DNA of 64,000 bases from Arthrobacter ulcerisalmonis (GCF_900609065.1 NZ_UXAU01000024.1:45139-109138), one strand, 5' to 3'; shown: positions 18,820 through 28,520, counted from the stretch's first letter. Numbers and translations: made by a program. The notes: generated by a model not told the origin, from the letters alone.

Positions 18820-20150
18820 GCCTGCAGATCTGGGTCGCTGGTCAGCGCTGCAGCGTGCTGGTCTGCGGCTGCATGTTTGGGCAGCCGGTGTGGCATCACG
18901 GCCGCCGAAACGCCGGCCAGTAGGGCCAGCAGCAACCAGCCGCTGGCACCACCAGCTACGTCCCGCAGCGCGCCGGTAATGATGTTGCCAAGGAGGACTG
19001 CCACGCCCCCACAGCTGGCGAGCAGGCCGTAATACGCGCTCATCGGTCTGGAGCCGGCGAAATGGTGGACCTGTTGCAGCCCCACCGGCCTGACGAGCAT
19101 GTGCCCAAGACTGAGCATAACCACGAACACCACAGGGCCGGTAAGTACGGGAAGTCCCGGTGCAAGATGCAGCCCGGTGCTTCCCAGCAAGGCGACGGCC
19201 ACGAAGCCAAGCCCCGTGCAGGCGAAGCCGGCCCGCAACGCCGGAGCGGGCCCAATGCGGGCCACCAATGCCGACAACGGAAGCTGCAAGGCTATGGTCA
19301 GCACGGACGCCAGAGTGAACAAAGCAGCCAAGGTCCCAGTGCCCGCACCATCCTGGCCAAGCTCCAGTGGGAGGGCGAAGTAGAGCTGGTTGTAGGCCAG
19401 CAGGTTTACGCTGAACAATACCGCGAACATGACGAAGGACCGGTCCCGCAGGCAGGCGAAAGCAGCCAGCGCCGGGGATCGGTCATGGTTGACTGCCGGC
19501 TTCGGGGCAGCAGGCTCCGGCCGGGAACCGTGGACCGCTTCGTCGGCATGCCGGGGAAGTAGCAGCCAAAGGATAATTCCGACAGCTAGGAAGAGTGCGG
19601 CTGCACCACCTGCAATGACGTTGAATCCGTAACCCTGCAGGGCAACCCCCACCAGCGGACCTGTCACCGCCCCGATTTCCCCAAAGAAGACCAACCAGGC
19701 GAACAATGTCCTGCGGGGTGGGCGTTCGCCGGCCAGTGCATCTGCTTTGCGGGTCCGGGCTCGATCGATGGTGCCGATCAGTCCTTCCAGCGCGGGCGAA
19801 AAGAACGCACCGCCAATTCCGGTGAGGATTGCGCTCAGCAGAAAAAGCCAGAAGTTATCTGCGACAGCAAGGCCCAGATAACCGAGCGCCCGGATGATGC
19901 AGCCCACCAGAATACTGCGCCGGGCACCCCAGCGATCGGCAATGACCCCGCCGAAAAGAAACATGCCCTGCTGGCTGAACGTGCGGGCCCCCAGCACAAT
20001 GCCTACGGCTGCCGCGCCAAGGCCAAGGTCGTCGGTCATCACCAGGGCAAGGAAGGGGACCACCGCGTAGAAGCCGATATTGAATACCAGCTGGGTGGGC
20101 AGGAGCAGGCCTGCCAAAGAATTCTCGAGCTGCCCGCCTGGCCGGCTCAC
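18816..20150 (-). CDS. MFS exporter, possibly for a metallophore
   Basis: About 444 residues with 12 hydrophobic segments. Motif A is FGGVIADRWGARRSILVG in the 2-3 loop, after GARTFSQQGMFL; helix 1 is LLLPTQLVFNIGFYAVVPFLALVMTDDLG. It resembles MdtH-like and CntE-like exporters. It is divergent from a Dpp/Opp-type ABC importer with a DtxR/IdeR box in between, as expected for an exporter of a metal chelator. The frame opens at ATG 20207 with GGAGG touching the ATG and a Cys-rich N-terminus; a GTG at 20150 fits the family start better. A 13-residue reading frame from about 20187 ends in a TGA overlapping that GTG, so translational coupling is possible. Confidence 0.78.
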   Translation of the reverse strand: MSRPGGQLENSLAGLLLPTQLVFNIGFYAVVPFLALVMTDDLGLGAAAVGIVLGARTFSQQGMFLFGGVIADRWGARRSILVGCIIRALGYLGLAVADNFWLFLLSAILTGIGGAFFSPALEGLIGTIDRARTRKADALAGERPPRRTLFAWLVFFGEIGAVTGPLVGVALQGYGFNVIAGGAAALFLAVGIILWLLLPRHADEAVHGSRPEPAAPKPAVNHDRSPALAAFACLRDRSFVMFAVLFSVNLLAYNQLYFALPLELGQDGAGTGTLAALFTLASVLTIALQLPLSALVARIGPAPALRAGFACTGLGFVAVALLGSTGLHLAPGLPVLTGPVVFVVMLSLGHMLVRPVGLQQVHHFAGSRPMSAYYGLLASCGGVAVLLGNIITGALRDVAGGASGWLLLALLAGVSAAVMPHRLPKHAAADQHAAALTSDPDLQA

Positions 20151-20246
20151 GGTGCATCCGTTTCGGCAGCAACAGCCACGTTTTTCATCACAACAGGCAG
20201 AAACCATCCTCCAGGCGCGTCAGGCGGCACCAATTCCAAACTTTTC

Positions 20247-20265
20247 GAAGGATAGACTAACCTAA
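20247..20265. promoter_or_regulatory. DtxR/IdeR iron box
   Basis: GAAGGATAGACTAACCTAA matches the 19-bp consensus TWAGGTTAGSCTAACCTWA at 16 positions, with a perfect right half. It lies between the divergent MFS and ABC genes, 59 bases before the binding-protein start. Iron-bound DtxR/IdeR should repress both directions when iron is ample. Confidence 0.78.
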
Positions 20266-20323
20266 GTTCTCGACCCATTTCCCCTCGCCGTCCAGAGACG
20301 GCGACCTTGCAAGGCGGTTCCCC

Positions 20324-21880
20324 GTGCGTATCAATCTCCGTGCCCGCGCCCTGATGGCCACGGCAGCCGTATTGGCTCTCACCGGTTGCGGTTTCAGCGG
20401 CAGCCCAGCCCAGCCGCAACAGAGCTCAGCGCAGGCTGACACCAGCCAGCGAATCGTGGTGGACAACTTCAGGGCCCCCGTAGCCAACTGGGCCGTCGAA
20501 TCCGATGCTGCCTACATTCTCTCACTGTCTGGCTGCCTCGAAACGCTGACCACCTACGACCAGGCCGAGGGCAAGATCAAGCCCATGCTGGCAACGGAAT
20601 GGAAGCAGACCTCCGCACTTGAGTGGGACTTCAGCATCCGGCAGGGCGTAAAGTTCCAGGACGGCACGGCGCTCACTGCCGACACCGTAGTCTCGGCACT
20701 GAACCACGTCCTGGACGCCCAAGTTCCCGCGCGGGCCTTTAACCGGACCATGGTCAGCAGCGTCACCGCCGTCAATGCAGACACTGTCAGGATCAGCACG
20801 CCGACCGAAAGCCCGCTGATTCCGTACCGGCTCGCCAGCGTCAACACCGGAATCCTTGCCCCGGCCGCGTACACGGCCAACGGAGTGGACCCGTTTGGCC
20901 ACTGCACCGGGCCGTTTACTCCCGTTTCCGAGAAGCCGAAGCAGTCCCTGACGTTGGACCGCAACACGGACTACTGGGGCGGCGATGTCCAACTTGCCGG
21001 CGCCGAAATCCGCTTCATCACCAACGGCGCCACCCGGGCAGCGCAGGTGCAGACCGGCGAAGCCGACATCTCCATGTCCATTCCGGCGGCAAGCCTTTCC
21101 GTGCTGAAGGCCGACAGTAACGTCTCGGTTGTCAGCTCAGATTCCCCCCGGACGGCCACCCTCTACCTCAACAATGGCCGGGCACCGCTGGACCGCGTCG
21201 ACGTCCGCAAAGCCATCCGCGACGCCATCGACCTCGATTCCTTGGCAGCCAGCGTGTACGAAGGTTCTGCCCAACCGTCCACCGGACCGTTCGCAGCCTC
21301 AGAGCCGTGGGCAGGACAGAAGTCCGAAAAGCAGCAGCAGGACATCGAGGCTGCGAAAGCGCTGCTCGCCAGCGCCGGCTACACCGCTGACCGCCCCCTG
21401 GAAATCATCGCCATTGTGGAACGGGCCGAATTTGCCGACGTGGCCGCCGTCGTCCAGGAAAACCTGAAGAACATCGGCATCCCGGTGACCATCACAGCGA
21501 AAGAGTCCGCCGCAGCCGAACAGGACGTCCTGGCCGGAAACTATGACATGCTGCTCAGCCAGCGGAACCGACTCATCGACATCGCGGACCCCATCGGGTT
21601 CCTCACGGCGGACTACACCTGCAAGGGCACCTACAACCTGAGCCACTTCTGCAACGCAGATTTTGACCGGATCATCGCCGATGCTGCAAAGACCGTGGAC
21701 ACGGATGCACGCTACAAGCTCTACGCAGAAGCCGGCCAGATCCTCCAGGACCAGGCCGTCAATGTCTGGTTGGTCAACCAGCAGGCAACGGACGCAGTCC
21801 GGACCAATGTGCTCTCTTACGTGCAGGATCCGCTTTCCCGCTACGTCCTGAAGGCAACCACCGGTAAAGCCGCCTCCTAG
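20324..21880 (+). CDS. ABC transporter substrate-binding lipoprotein, family 5 (Dpp/Nik/CntA type)
   Basis: 518 residues. The N-terminus has positive charges, a hydrophobic stretch and the lipobox LTGC, so the mature protein is a lipoprotein anchored outside the membrane. The SBP_bac_5 fold is seen in TYDQAEGKIKPMLATEWKQT, WDFSIRQGVKFQDGTALTADTVVSALNHVLD and LDRNTDYWGGD. Family members bind peptides, nickel chelates or opine metallophores. With the DtxR box upstream and a divergent exporter, a metal chelate is the favoured ligand, but the binding residues cannot be assigned from sequence alone. GTG start; two permeases and a double ATPase follow in one operon. Confidence 0.87.
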   Translation: MRINLRARALMATAAVLALTGCGFSGSPAQPQQSSAQADTSQRIVVDNFRAPVANWAVESDAAYILSLSGCLETLTTYDQAEGKIKPMLATEWKQTSALEWDFSIRQGVKFQDGTALTADTVVSALNHVLDAQVPARAFNRTMVSSVTAVNADTVRISTPTESPLIPYRLASVNTGILAPAAYTANGVDPFGHCTGPFTPVSEKPKQSLTLDRNTDYWGGDVQLAGAEIRFITNGATRAAQVQTGEADISMSIPAASLSVLKADSNVSVVSSDSPRTATLYLNNGRAPLDRVDVRKAIRDAIDLDSLAASVYEGSAQPSTGPFAASEPWAGQKSEKQQQDIEAAKALLASAGYTADRPLEIIAIVERAEFADVAAVVQENLKNIGIPVTITAKESAAAEQDVLAGNYDMLLSQRNRLIDIADPIGFLTADYTCKGTYNLSHFCNADFDRIIADAAKTVDTDARYKLYAEAGQILQDQAVNVWLVNQQATDAVRTNVLSYVQDPLSRYVLKATTGKAAS

Positions 21881-21903
21881 TCCAACCTCCCCGGGTTTTC
21901 CTC

Positions 21904-22848
21904 ATGGTGCAATTTTTCGTCAAACGAACGTCAACACTGCTGGTCTCAGTCCTGTTGGCTTCCTTTGCCGTGTTCATGATCCCGTACTTCACCCCGGGCG
22001 ATCCGGCGCTGAAGATCATCCGGTCCCGGGTTGCCGGGGATGTGGTGGACGAATCGATAATCCAGGGGCTTCGCCAAAGCCTTGGCCTGGACGATCCCCT
22101 GGCAGTGCAGTATGTCCGCTGGCTTGGGGACTTTCTCTCCGGCGACATGGGGTTGTCCTTCGTCACCCGCACCCCGGTCCGGGACCAGGTGCTTCCGGCG
22201 CTGGCTGTCACGCTCAGCCTGGTGGTGATGGCACTGGTCCTTGCCGTCCTGGTGTCACTTCCGTTGGGGATTCTTGCCGGGCTGCGGCCTGGAAGCCTGG
22301 CGGACAAGGCCATCACCACCGGTACGCAGATGCTGATTGCCATGCCGGAGTACTGGGTGGCTCCGGTGCTGGTGCTCGTCTTTGCCTTGAAACTCTCGCT
22401 GCTGCCCACAGCAGGGTGGAACGACCTTTCCTCTGCCGTCCTGCCTGCCCTGACGCTGGCATTGCGGCCCATCAGCTTTTTCACCTCGGCCGTCCGGTCG
22501 GGGATCATCGATGCTGCCGCAGCGGACCATGTGCCCGCAGCCCGCGCGAGGGGCCTCAGCCGGGGACAGGCCATCATGCTGCACGTGGTGCCCAACGGCC
22601 TGGTCCCCCTCTCCGCCCTGTCTGCTGTCTGGTTCGCGGGGCTCCTGGGTGGCTCCGTCATCGTGGAAGTCATCTTCGCCGTACCCGGCATGGGCAGGCT
22701 GCTTTTTGATGCCGTGATGAACAGTGACATTCCGCTGGCCCAAGGTGGCGTGGTGGTGGTGGTGGTGGCCCTCGCAGTCATGGTGACCACCCTTGCCGAC
22801 TTTGTCCACCGGTACCTCAGCCGGACGGTAGGAGGCTCCCTTGCGTAA
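21904..22848 (+). CDS. ABC transporter permease (DppB/OppB/CntB type)
   Basis: 314 residues, six hydrophobic segments. The N-terminus (FVKRTSTLLVSVLLASFAVFMIPYFTPGDPA) and the coupling-helix region AARARGLSRGQAIMLHVVPNGLVPL are typical of the first permease of Dpp/Opp systems. FAVPGMGRLLFDAV follows. It forms the membrane channel with the next gene product. Start ATG 24 bases after the binding-protein gene; its end overlaps the next start by 8 bases. Confidence 0.9.
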   Translation: MVQFFVKRTSTLLVSVLLASFAVFMIPYFTPGDPALKIIRSRVAGDVVDESIIQGLRQSLGLDDPLAVQYVRWLGDFLSGDMGLSFVTRTPVRDQVLPALAVTLSLVVMALVLAVLVSLPLGILAGLRPGSLADKAITTGTQMLIAMPEYWVAPVLVLVFALKLSLLPTAGWNDLSSAVLPALTLALRPISFFTSAVRSGIIDAAAADHVPAARARGLSRGQAIMLHVVPNGLVPLSALSAVWFAGLLGGSVIVEVIFAVPGMGRLLFDAVMNSDIPLAQGGVVVVVVALAVMVTTLADFVHRYLSRTVGGSLA

Positions 22849-23671
22849 GTGGCTGAACACCAGCACGGTGGCCGGGGCTGTGCTGGCCCTCATTGTGGCC
22901 TGCGTCGTCTTGTCGCCGTGGATTTCTCCCTACCCGCCCGCGGACCAGAACCTCACCGCCCGGTTGGCGCCGCCGTCGGCCGCCCATTGGCTGGGGACAG
23001 ACAACCTGGGCCGCGACACGCTCAGCCGCGTCTTGGAGGGAGGCCGGTTCTCCATGTCGGTGGCCGCGCTGGCCACGGTGCTGACGTGCGTCTTCGGGGT
23101 GGCTGTCGGCATCCTCAGCGCCAGGCGCCGCGGCTGGGTGGACGAACTCTTCACCCGCACCAATGACGTCCTGCTGGCCCTTCCGGAAATGGTGGTGGCG
23201 CTGTTCATTGTTGCCGCGCTGGGGACAGGTTTCTGGCCACTGCTGCTTGCCCTCGCCGTCACGGGGTGGACTCCCTTCGCGCGTCTTGCCCGCACCCTGG
23301 CGTACGACGTCTCTGCCCGTGGGTACATCGAGGCGGCCCGGGTGGTGGGCTGCCCGCCGTCGTTCATCATTTTCCGGCACATCCTGCCGCACCTAGCAGC
23401 TCCAATCCTGGGCCAGGCCACCCTCCGCTTTGGGCACCTCCTCATCAGTGTTGGCGCCCTGTCATACCTGGGCCTGGGGGTGCAGCCACCGCAGTCCGAC
23501 TGGGGCTCAATGCTGGCAGCTGCACAACCGTTTGCGGAGCGGGCTCCAATGGGCATCCTCGCCCCCGGCCTGGTCATCTTCATCGTGGCACTGTGCGTGA
23601 CCTTAATCGGCCAGCGGGCTGCGCACCTGGCTGCAGCGCCCCTGCTCATGCCCCAGGTGATCAAGAAGTGA
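22841..23671 (+). CDS. ABC transporter permease (DppC/OppC/CntC type)
   Basis: 276 residues. It has the second-permease hallmarks LGTDNLGRDTLSRVLEGGRFSM near residue 47 and the EAA-like loop GYIEAARVVGCPPSFIIFRHILPHLAAPI. The TTG start lies inside the last codons of the previous gene (overlap 22841-22848), which suggests translational coupling. Its TGA overlaps the GTG of the ATPase gene. Confidence 0.9.
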   Translation: MRKWLNTSTVAGAVLALIVACVVLSPWISPYPPADQNLTARLAPPSAAHWLGTDNLGRDTLSRVLEGGRFSMSVAALATVLTCVFGVAVGILSARRRGWVDELFTRTNDVLLALPEMVVALFIVAALGTGFWPLLLALAVTGWTPFARLARTLAYDVSARGYIEAARVVGCPPSFIIFRHILPHLAAPILGQATLRFGHLLISVGALSYLGLGVQPPQSDWGSMLAAAQPFAERAPMGILAPGLVIFIVALCVTLIGQRAAHLAAAPLLMPQVIKK

Positions 23672-25326
23672 GCTCCACGGGCAAGCAGCTGACGGTGGAA
23701 AACCTCGAGGTGGCCGCTGCCGGCAGTCCCCTGCTCTCCGGAGTGTCTTTGACAGTGGAGCCGGGTGAGTTTGTTGCATTGGTAGGCAGTTCAGGCTCCG
23801 GCAAGACCTTGACGGCGATGTCCTGTCTGCAGCTCCTGCCGGCGGGGGTGAACGTCACTGGCGGTTCCGTCTCGCTGGGGGGCCTCGACCTGACCAGTGC
23901 CTCCGAGCACGAACTGAATGCTGTCCGTGGCGGCAGCGTGGGGATGCTCTTCCAGCAGCCCAAGCGCATGTTCAACCCCAACCGGACCATCGAACAACAC
24001 CTCAGCGAACCCCTTCGGCTCCACGGCGGACTACGCGGCACCAAAGCCCGCGCCAAGGCCGTGGAACTGCTTGCCGAAGTGGGATTCACCGATCCTGAGG
24101 GCGGCATCCGCGCCTACCCGCACCAACTTTCCGGCGGAATGGCCCAGCGCGCCATGACCGCCCTGGCTCTGGCTGGGAAGCCCCACTTGCTGCTGGCGGA
24201 TGAACCAACGTCCGCGCTGGATACCATCCTGGAACGCCAGATCATGACCCTGTTGGATCGCGAACGGCAGGAGCGCGGACTGGGGATCCTGTACATCACT
24301 CACAACATCGCCTCCGTGGCTGCCTACGCGGACCGGATCCTGGTCATGCGCTCCGGCCGGATTCTGGAATCCGGGCCCACCGCTGAACTGCTGGCCCGGC
24401 CCCAGCAGGATTACACCCGCGAACTGCTGGCTGCAGCACGCCTGTCACCGGGGCAGCCTCCGGGCCCGTCGTCGGCATCCGCTGTGGCGGCGGCATCGGC
24501 GATCACGACGACGGCAACAGCTGCGGCGGTTGCCTCGCCGGCAGAGCGCGACGTCCTTGTCCTGGCCGCTGTGGGGAAGCGCTTCGGATCACGCCGCAGG
24601 CCCGGGCCGAGCGCACTGGACAACGTTTCCCTCACCCTCAGGCGTGGCGAAATCCTGGGGATCCTGGGCCAGTCCGGCTCGGGCAAGAGCACGCTGGCCA
24701 AAGCTGTTGTGGGCCTGGAAACGATCGACACCGGCAGCATCACCCGCCACCTGGATGCAGCAGTTTCGCGTCAACCAACGGCCGTGCAGCTGGTCTTCCA
24801 GGAACCACACGGTGCATTCGATCCCCGCATGACGCTCAGATCCAGCCTGCAGGCTCCGCTTCGGAACCGCCGGGGCCGCACACCGGACGCGTTGGAGGAT
24901 CAGCTCACCGCTGCACTGCATGAGGTGGAGCTCGACGCCGACCTGCTGGACAAGCGCCCGGGGCAGTGCTCGGGCGGGCAACTCCAACGCGCCACCATTG
25001 CGCGGGCCCTCCTCCTGAAACCCCAGATCCTGATCTGCGACGAGGCCACTTCCGCCTTGGATGCCCTCACCCAGCTCACCATCCTCAACCTGCTGCTGCG
25101 GCTCCGGCGCGAACACGACCTCTCGCTGGTGATCGTCTCCCACGACCTGGATGTTGTGCAGTACATGTGCGACAGGATTGCCGTGCTGCAGGCAGGTCAG
25201 GTGGTGGAGGTCTCCCCTACCAGGGACTTTTTCGCGCAGCCGCAGCATCCGCACAGCCAGGAACTGGTCCATGCCTACCAGGCCAGGACGCAGGATGTCG
25301 CGCCGCACGGTTCCCTCCAGGGCTGA
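23668..25326 (+). CDS. Fused double ATP-binding subunit of the Dpp/Cnt-type ABC transporter
   Basis: 552 residues made of two ABC ATPases in one chain. The first has Walker A GSSGSGKT (about residue 41), the signature LSGGMAQRAMTALALAGKP and Walker B LLLADEPTSALD. The second has Walker A GQSGSGKST (about 334), CSGGQLQRATIARALLLKP and LICDEATSALD. A linker rich in Ala, Ser and Thr joins them at about 255-290. Both sites look active. It energises the two upstream permeases. The open frame extends upstream to 23266, but the GTG at 23668, overlapping the stop of the permease gene, is the natural start. In staphylococcal cnt loci the two ATPases are separate genes. Confidence 0.9.
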   Translation: MSSTGKQLTVENLEVAAAGSPLLSGVSLTVEPGEFVALVGSSGSGKTLTAMSCLQLLPAGVNVTGGSVSLGGLDLTSASEHELNAVRGGSVGMLFQQPKRMFNPNRTIEQHLSEPLRLHGGLRGTKARAKAVELLAEVGFTDPEGGIRAYPHQLSGGMAQRAMTALALAGKPHLLLADEPTSALDTILERQIMTLLDRERQERGLGILYITHNIASVAAYADRILVMRSGRILESGPTAELLARPQQDYTRELLAAARLSPGQPPGPSSASAVAAASAITTTATAAAVASPAERDVLVLAAVGKRFGSRRRPGPSALDNVSLTLRRGEILGILGQSGSGKSTLAKAVVGLETIDTGSITRHLDAAVSRQPTAVQLVFQEPHGAFDPRMTLRSSLQAPLRNRRGRTPDALEDQLTAALHEVELDADLLDKRPGQCSGGQLQRATIARALLLKPQILICDEATSALDALTQLTILNLLLRLRREHDLSLVIVSHDLDVVQYMCDRIAVLQAGQVVEVSPTRDFFAQPQHPHSQELVHAYQARTQDVAPHGSLQG

Positions 25327-25370
25327 GCAGGATCACGGTCCGCCACTGGTGCAATTCCGAACTGACAGGA

Positions 25371-25419
25371 ACGACGCCGGCCCGTCACCTTTTTCTCAAA
25401 GGTGACGGGCCGGCGTCGT
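25371..25419. terminator. Perfect 22-bp stem bidirectional terminator
   Basis: Arms 25371-25392 and 25398-25419 are fully complementary around TTCTC. It lies between the convergent ABC operon and pckG and can serve both. Confidence 0.9.
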
Positions 25420-25435
25420 AATTCAGCTGGTGGTA

Positions 25436-27262
25436 TCAGCCGAGGCGCGTCTTCAGATCAGTCAGCTCGGACTGCAGTGCATCCGGGAGCGACCCGCCGA
25501 AGTTGGCGAACCAGTCTTCGATGGATGCCAGCTCGGTAGCCCACTCGGCCGGATCCACGCGGACCGCCTCGGAAACCTGGGCAGGAGTCATGTCCAGGCC
25601 CTTCAGGTCCAGGGCATCGCCGGTGGGAACGAACCCGATAGGCGTCTCAATGGCGTCGGCCTTGCCCTCAAGCCGCTCGATGGCCCACTTGAGCACGCGG
25701 GCGTTGTCGCCGAAGCCAGGCCACGCGAAGCCACCCTCAGCGTTGCGGCGGAACCAGTTGACCAGGAAGATCTTGGGCAGCCGGTCGGCGTTGGCCTTGC
25801 CGGAGAGGTTGACCCAGTGATTCAGGTAGTCACCTGCGTCGTAGCCAATGAACGGCAGCATGGCCATGGGGTCGCGGCGGACCACGCCCACGGCACCTGC
25901 CGCTGCTGCAGTCGTTTCCGAGGACAAGGTGGCGCCCATGAAGATACCGTTTGACCAGCTACGAGCCTCGGTCACCAACGGAATGGTGGTCTTCCGCCGG
26001 CCGCCGAAGAGGATGGCGGAGAGCTCAACACCGTCGGGGCTGTTGTACTCCTCGGCCAGCATGTCGATCTGGTCGATCGGGGTGCAGAAGCGGGAGTTAG
26101 GGTGCGCGGCCGGCTTGTCCGAGTCGGGCGTCCAGGAGTTACCCTGCCAGTCCGTGAGGTGCGCAGGCACTTCCTCGGTCATGCCCTCCCACCAGACGCC
26201 GCCGTCGTCGGTCAATGCCACGTTGGTGAAAACGCTGTTGCCCTTGGCGATGGCTCGCATGGCGTTCGGGTTGGTGCCCCAGCCGGTGCCGGGAGCGACG
26301 CCGAAAAGGCCAGCTTCGGGGTTGACGGCGCGGAGTTCGCCTTCCTTGCCGAAACGCATCCAGGTGATGTCGTCACCCAGGGTCTCCACCTTCCAGCCGT
26401 CGATCGTGGGATCGAGGAGGGCCAGGTTGGTCTTGCCGCAGGCAGACGGGAACGCAGCTGAGACGTAGTAGGTCTTCTGCTCGGGCGAGGTGAGCTTGAG
26501 GATGAGCATGTGCTCGGCAAGCCAGCCCTCGTCGCGGGCCATGACGGAGGCGATCCTCAGGGCGAAGCATTTCTTGCCCAGCAGGGCGTTTCCGCCGTAA
26601 CCGGACCCAAAGGACCAGATGGAACGCTCCTCGGGGAAGTGCACAATCCACTTATCCGGGTTGCACGGCCACGGCACGTCCTCCTGGCCGAGGTCCAGCG
26701 GGGCGCCCAAGGAGTGCAGCGCGGGAACGTAGAACGCGTTGGTCTCGGTAATGCGGTCAAGGACGGCCGTGCCAATGTTGGCCATGATGCGCATGGAAGC
26801 GACCACGTAGGCGCTGTCAGTGATCTCGACGCCGAACTTGGGATCCTCTGCGTCAAGGTGGCCCATGACGAACGGGATCACGTACATGGTGCGGCCACGC
26901 ATGGAGCCGGCGAACAGGCCGCGCAGCTTCTCCTTCATGGCGGTGGGCTCCATCCAGTTATTGGTGAAGCCAGCATCGCGTTCGTTCTCCGAGCAGATGA
27001 AGGTCTGCTCTTCGACCCGGGCCACGTCTGCGGGGTCGGAGAAAGCTGCGAAGGAATTGGGGAACAACTCCTGGTTGAGCCTGGTCAGCGTTCCAGCTGC
27101 CACAAGCTCATCCGTCAGGCGGGTGTTCTCCGCTTCCGAACCGTCCACCCAGTAGATACGGTCCGGCTGCGTCAGCTCAGCAACCTCTTCAACCCATGCC
27201 AGCAAGCCAGCATGTGTAGTGGGTGCATTTTCCAGTAGCGGCTTCTGCGCCAGATCGCCCAT
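25436..27262 (-). CDS. pckG: Phosphoenolpyruvate carboxykinase (GTP)
   Basis: 608 residues, the usual length. It turns oxaloacetate and GTP into PEP, CO2 and GDP, the entry step of gluconeogenesis. The P-loop-like kinase motif [11 protein letters not shown] lies near residue 275; [31 protein letters not shown] and NWFRR are also typical of the GTP enzyme. The frame extends to 27286, but the ATG at 27262 has AGGAAGGGAA 6-8 bases upstream and gives the standard N-terminus MGDLAQK. A CRP/GlxR-like site lies about 150 bases upstream, consistent with control by carbon status. Confidence 0.96.
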   Translation of the reverse strand: MGDLAQKPLLENAPTTHAGLLAWVEEVAELTQPDRIYWVDGSEAENTRLTDELVAAGTLTRLNQELFPNSFAAFSDPADVARVEEQTFICSENERDAGFTNNWMEPTAMKEKLRGLFAGSMRGRTMYVIPFVMGHLDAEDPKFGVEITDSAYVVASMRIMANIGTAVLDRITETNAFYVPALHSLGAPLDLGQEDVPWPCNPDKWIVHFPEERSIWSFGSGYGGNALLGKKCFALRIASVMARDEGWLAEHMLILKLTSPEQKTYYVSAAFPSACGKTNLALLDPTIDGWKVETLGDDITWMRFGKEGELRAVNPEAGLFGVAPGTGWGTNPNAMRAIAKGNSVFTNVALTDDGGVWWEGMTEEVPAHLTDWQGNSWTPDSDKPAAHPNSRFCTPIDQIDMLAEEYNSPDGVELSAILFGGRRKTTIPLVTEARSWSNGIFMGATLSSETTAAAAGAVGVVRRDPMAMLPFIGYDAGDYLNHWVNLSGKANADRLPKIFLVNWFRRNAEGGFAWPGFGDNARVLKWAIERLEGKADAIETPIGFVPTGDALDLKGLDMTPAQVSEAVRVDPAEWATELASIEDWFANFGGSLPDALQSELTDLKTRLG

Positions 27263-27410
27263 TGCGGTTCCCTTCCTAGGGTTCATCGGTGTGTCCTAAA
27301 TGTTATGGTCCGGACCACCCGGCTTTCTGGGCCCTCCTGGCAGCTGAATGTGACCGAAAAACCGAAAACCGCGGAAATCCGGCAAATATTCGGCCGATTT
27401 TCATCTATTT

Positions 27411-27426
27411 AGTGACTAAGGTCACG
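27411..27426. promoter_or_regulatory. CRP/GlxR-like site upstream of pckG
   Basis: AGTGACTAAGGTCACG fits the TGTGA-N6-TCACA plan with perfect GTGA and TCAC half-sites. A second palindrome, TAGACCGGTCTA, follows at 27427-27438. In Corynebacterium the cAMP-responsive regulator GlxR controls gluconeogenic genes; binding here is inferred. Confidence 0.55.
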
Positions 27427-27464
27427 TAGACCGGTCTAGTTACGCAGATTACGTACGTTTCGAT

Positions 27465-27494
27465 TTGGCAGGACAGCCAACCCTCGCGTAAAGT
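27465..27494 (+). promoter_or_regulatory. Putative tRNA-Arg promoter
   Basis: TTGGCA (27465-27470), an 18-base spacer and TAAAGT (27489-27494), placed 45 bases before the tRNA. Confidence 0.55.
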
Positions 27495-27539
27495 AATTCG
27501 AGGTTCAGGGAGAGCAGTTATTCACCCGGAACACAGAAT

Positions 27540-27613
<74 letters not shown>

Positions 27614-27618
27614 CAGAT

Positions 27619-27653
27619 AGGTCCGCACCGGTTCGCCGGTGCGGACCTTTTTC
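27619..27653 (+). terminator. Terminator after tRNA-Arg
   Basis: Stem 27619-27631 with 27636-27648 (13 bp, TTCG loop), followed by a T-run. Confidence 0.92.
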
Positions 27654-27678
27654 GTTGCAGGCGAGTTACGCCACGAAT

Positions 27679-27735
27679 CCTAAGCTCGTTCGCAAAACCT
27701 AAGCTTCAGGGCTCTGATCTGCGAACAAGGTTAGG
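27679..27735. repeat. Dispersed palindrome, family B, copy 2
   Basis: 57 bp, same length and order as 10509-10565, beginning CCTAAGCTCGTTCGCA and ending CTGCGAACAAGGTTAGG. It differs at about seven positions, some breaking the pairing. It lies between the tRNA-Arg terminator and the end of kdpE. Confidence 0.83.
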
Positions 27736-27836
27736 TTTCCCGGGGCGCAGCGGGCCCGGAAGGCACCGAGCAGCGCGGGCTAACGGTCGCAGCGCTCCAC
27801 CGTGGTGCTCGAGCCAAGCCCGCCCCAGCTCACTCG

Positions 27837-28520
27837 CTAGGGCACGAAGCGGTAGCCCATTCCGGCCTCTGTCACCAGGAACCGTGGCTGCTTAGAATCC
27901 GGTTCGATCTTCTTCCTGAGTTGGGAGATGTAGAGCCGGAGGTAGCCGGAGTCGGTGACGTGCTCCGAGCCCCAGATCTCCTGCAGCAGGGTGCGCCGGG
28001 TGACCAGCTTCCCGGCATTGCGGACCAGCAGTTCCAGCACCTGCCACTCGGTGGGCGTGAGCCGGATGATCTCAGAGCCCTGCGGGGATTCCCGGCGTAG
28101 GCTCTTGGCGGCCAGGTCAATGGTGATGTCAGCCATGACCACCACGGGCTGCAGCTCGTGGTTGGGGACCCGTCTGGTGAGGGCTCGCAGCCTGGCGAGG
28201 AGTTCGTCGATCGAGAACGGCTTGGTGATGTAGTCGTCGGCGCCAGCGTCCAGGGCTTCCACTTTGTCGGCTGCTCCGGTGCGCCCGGACACCACCAGGA
28301 TGGGCGCCTGCGTCCAACCCCGTAAGGCGTGGATGACGTCCATTCCATCCAGTTCAGGCATCCCCAGGTCCAGGACATAGATGTCCGGGTGCGTCTCAAT
28401 GCCCACGTTGATGGCCTGGGTGCCGTTGGCGGCGGTAACAATGTCGTAGCCCCTGGCCGTCAGCGTGACCCGGAGGGCCCGGAGAATCTGCGGATCGTCG
28501 TCGGCGATGAGGAGCTTCAT
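27837..28520 (-). CDS. kdpE: Response regulator KdpE
   Basis: 227 residues. Receiver domain with acidic pocket DDDPQ, phospho-acceptor Asp in YVLDLGMPELDG and the Lys in YITKPFSIDELL; an OmpR-type winged helix follows, with LTPTEWQVLELLVRNAGKLVTRRTLLQ and a C-terminal YLRLYISQLRKKIEPD. It activates the kdp operon when phosphorylated by KdpD. Its ATG overlaps the kdpD stop by four bases (ATGA), so it is the last gene of the operon. Probable targets are the three 11-bp repeats at 35765-35807. Confidence 0.95.
   Translation of the reverse strand: MKLLIADDDPQILRALRVTLTARGYDIVTAANGTQAINVGIETHPDIYVLDLGMPELDGMDVIHALRGWTQAPILVVSGRTGAADKVEALDAGADDYITKPFSIDELLARLRALTRRVPNHELQPVVVMADITIDLAAKSLRRESPQGSEIIRLTPTEWQVLELLVRNAGKLVTRRTLLQEIWGSEHVTDSGYLRLYISQLRKKIEPDSKQPRFLVTEAGMGYRFVP

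Noticed and set aside
24430..24545. Ala/Ser/Thr-rich region as a frameshift between two ATPase genes
   Set aside because: The frame is continuous and both ATPase halves are intact, so it is a linker in a true fusion.
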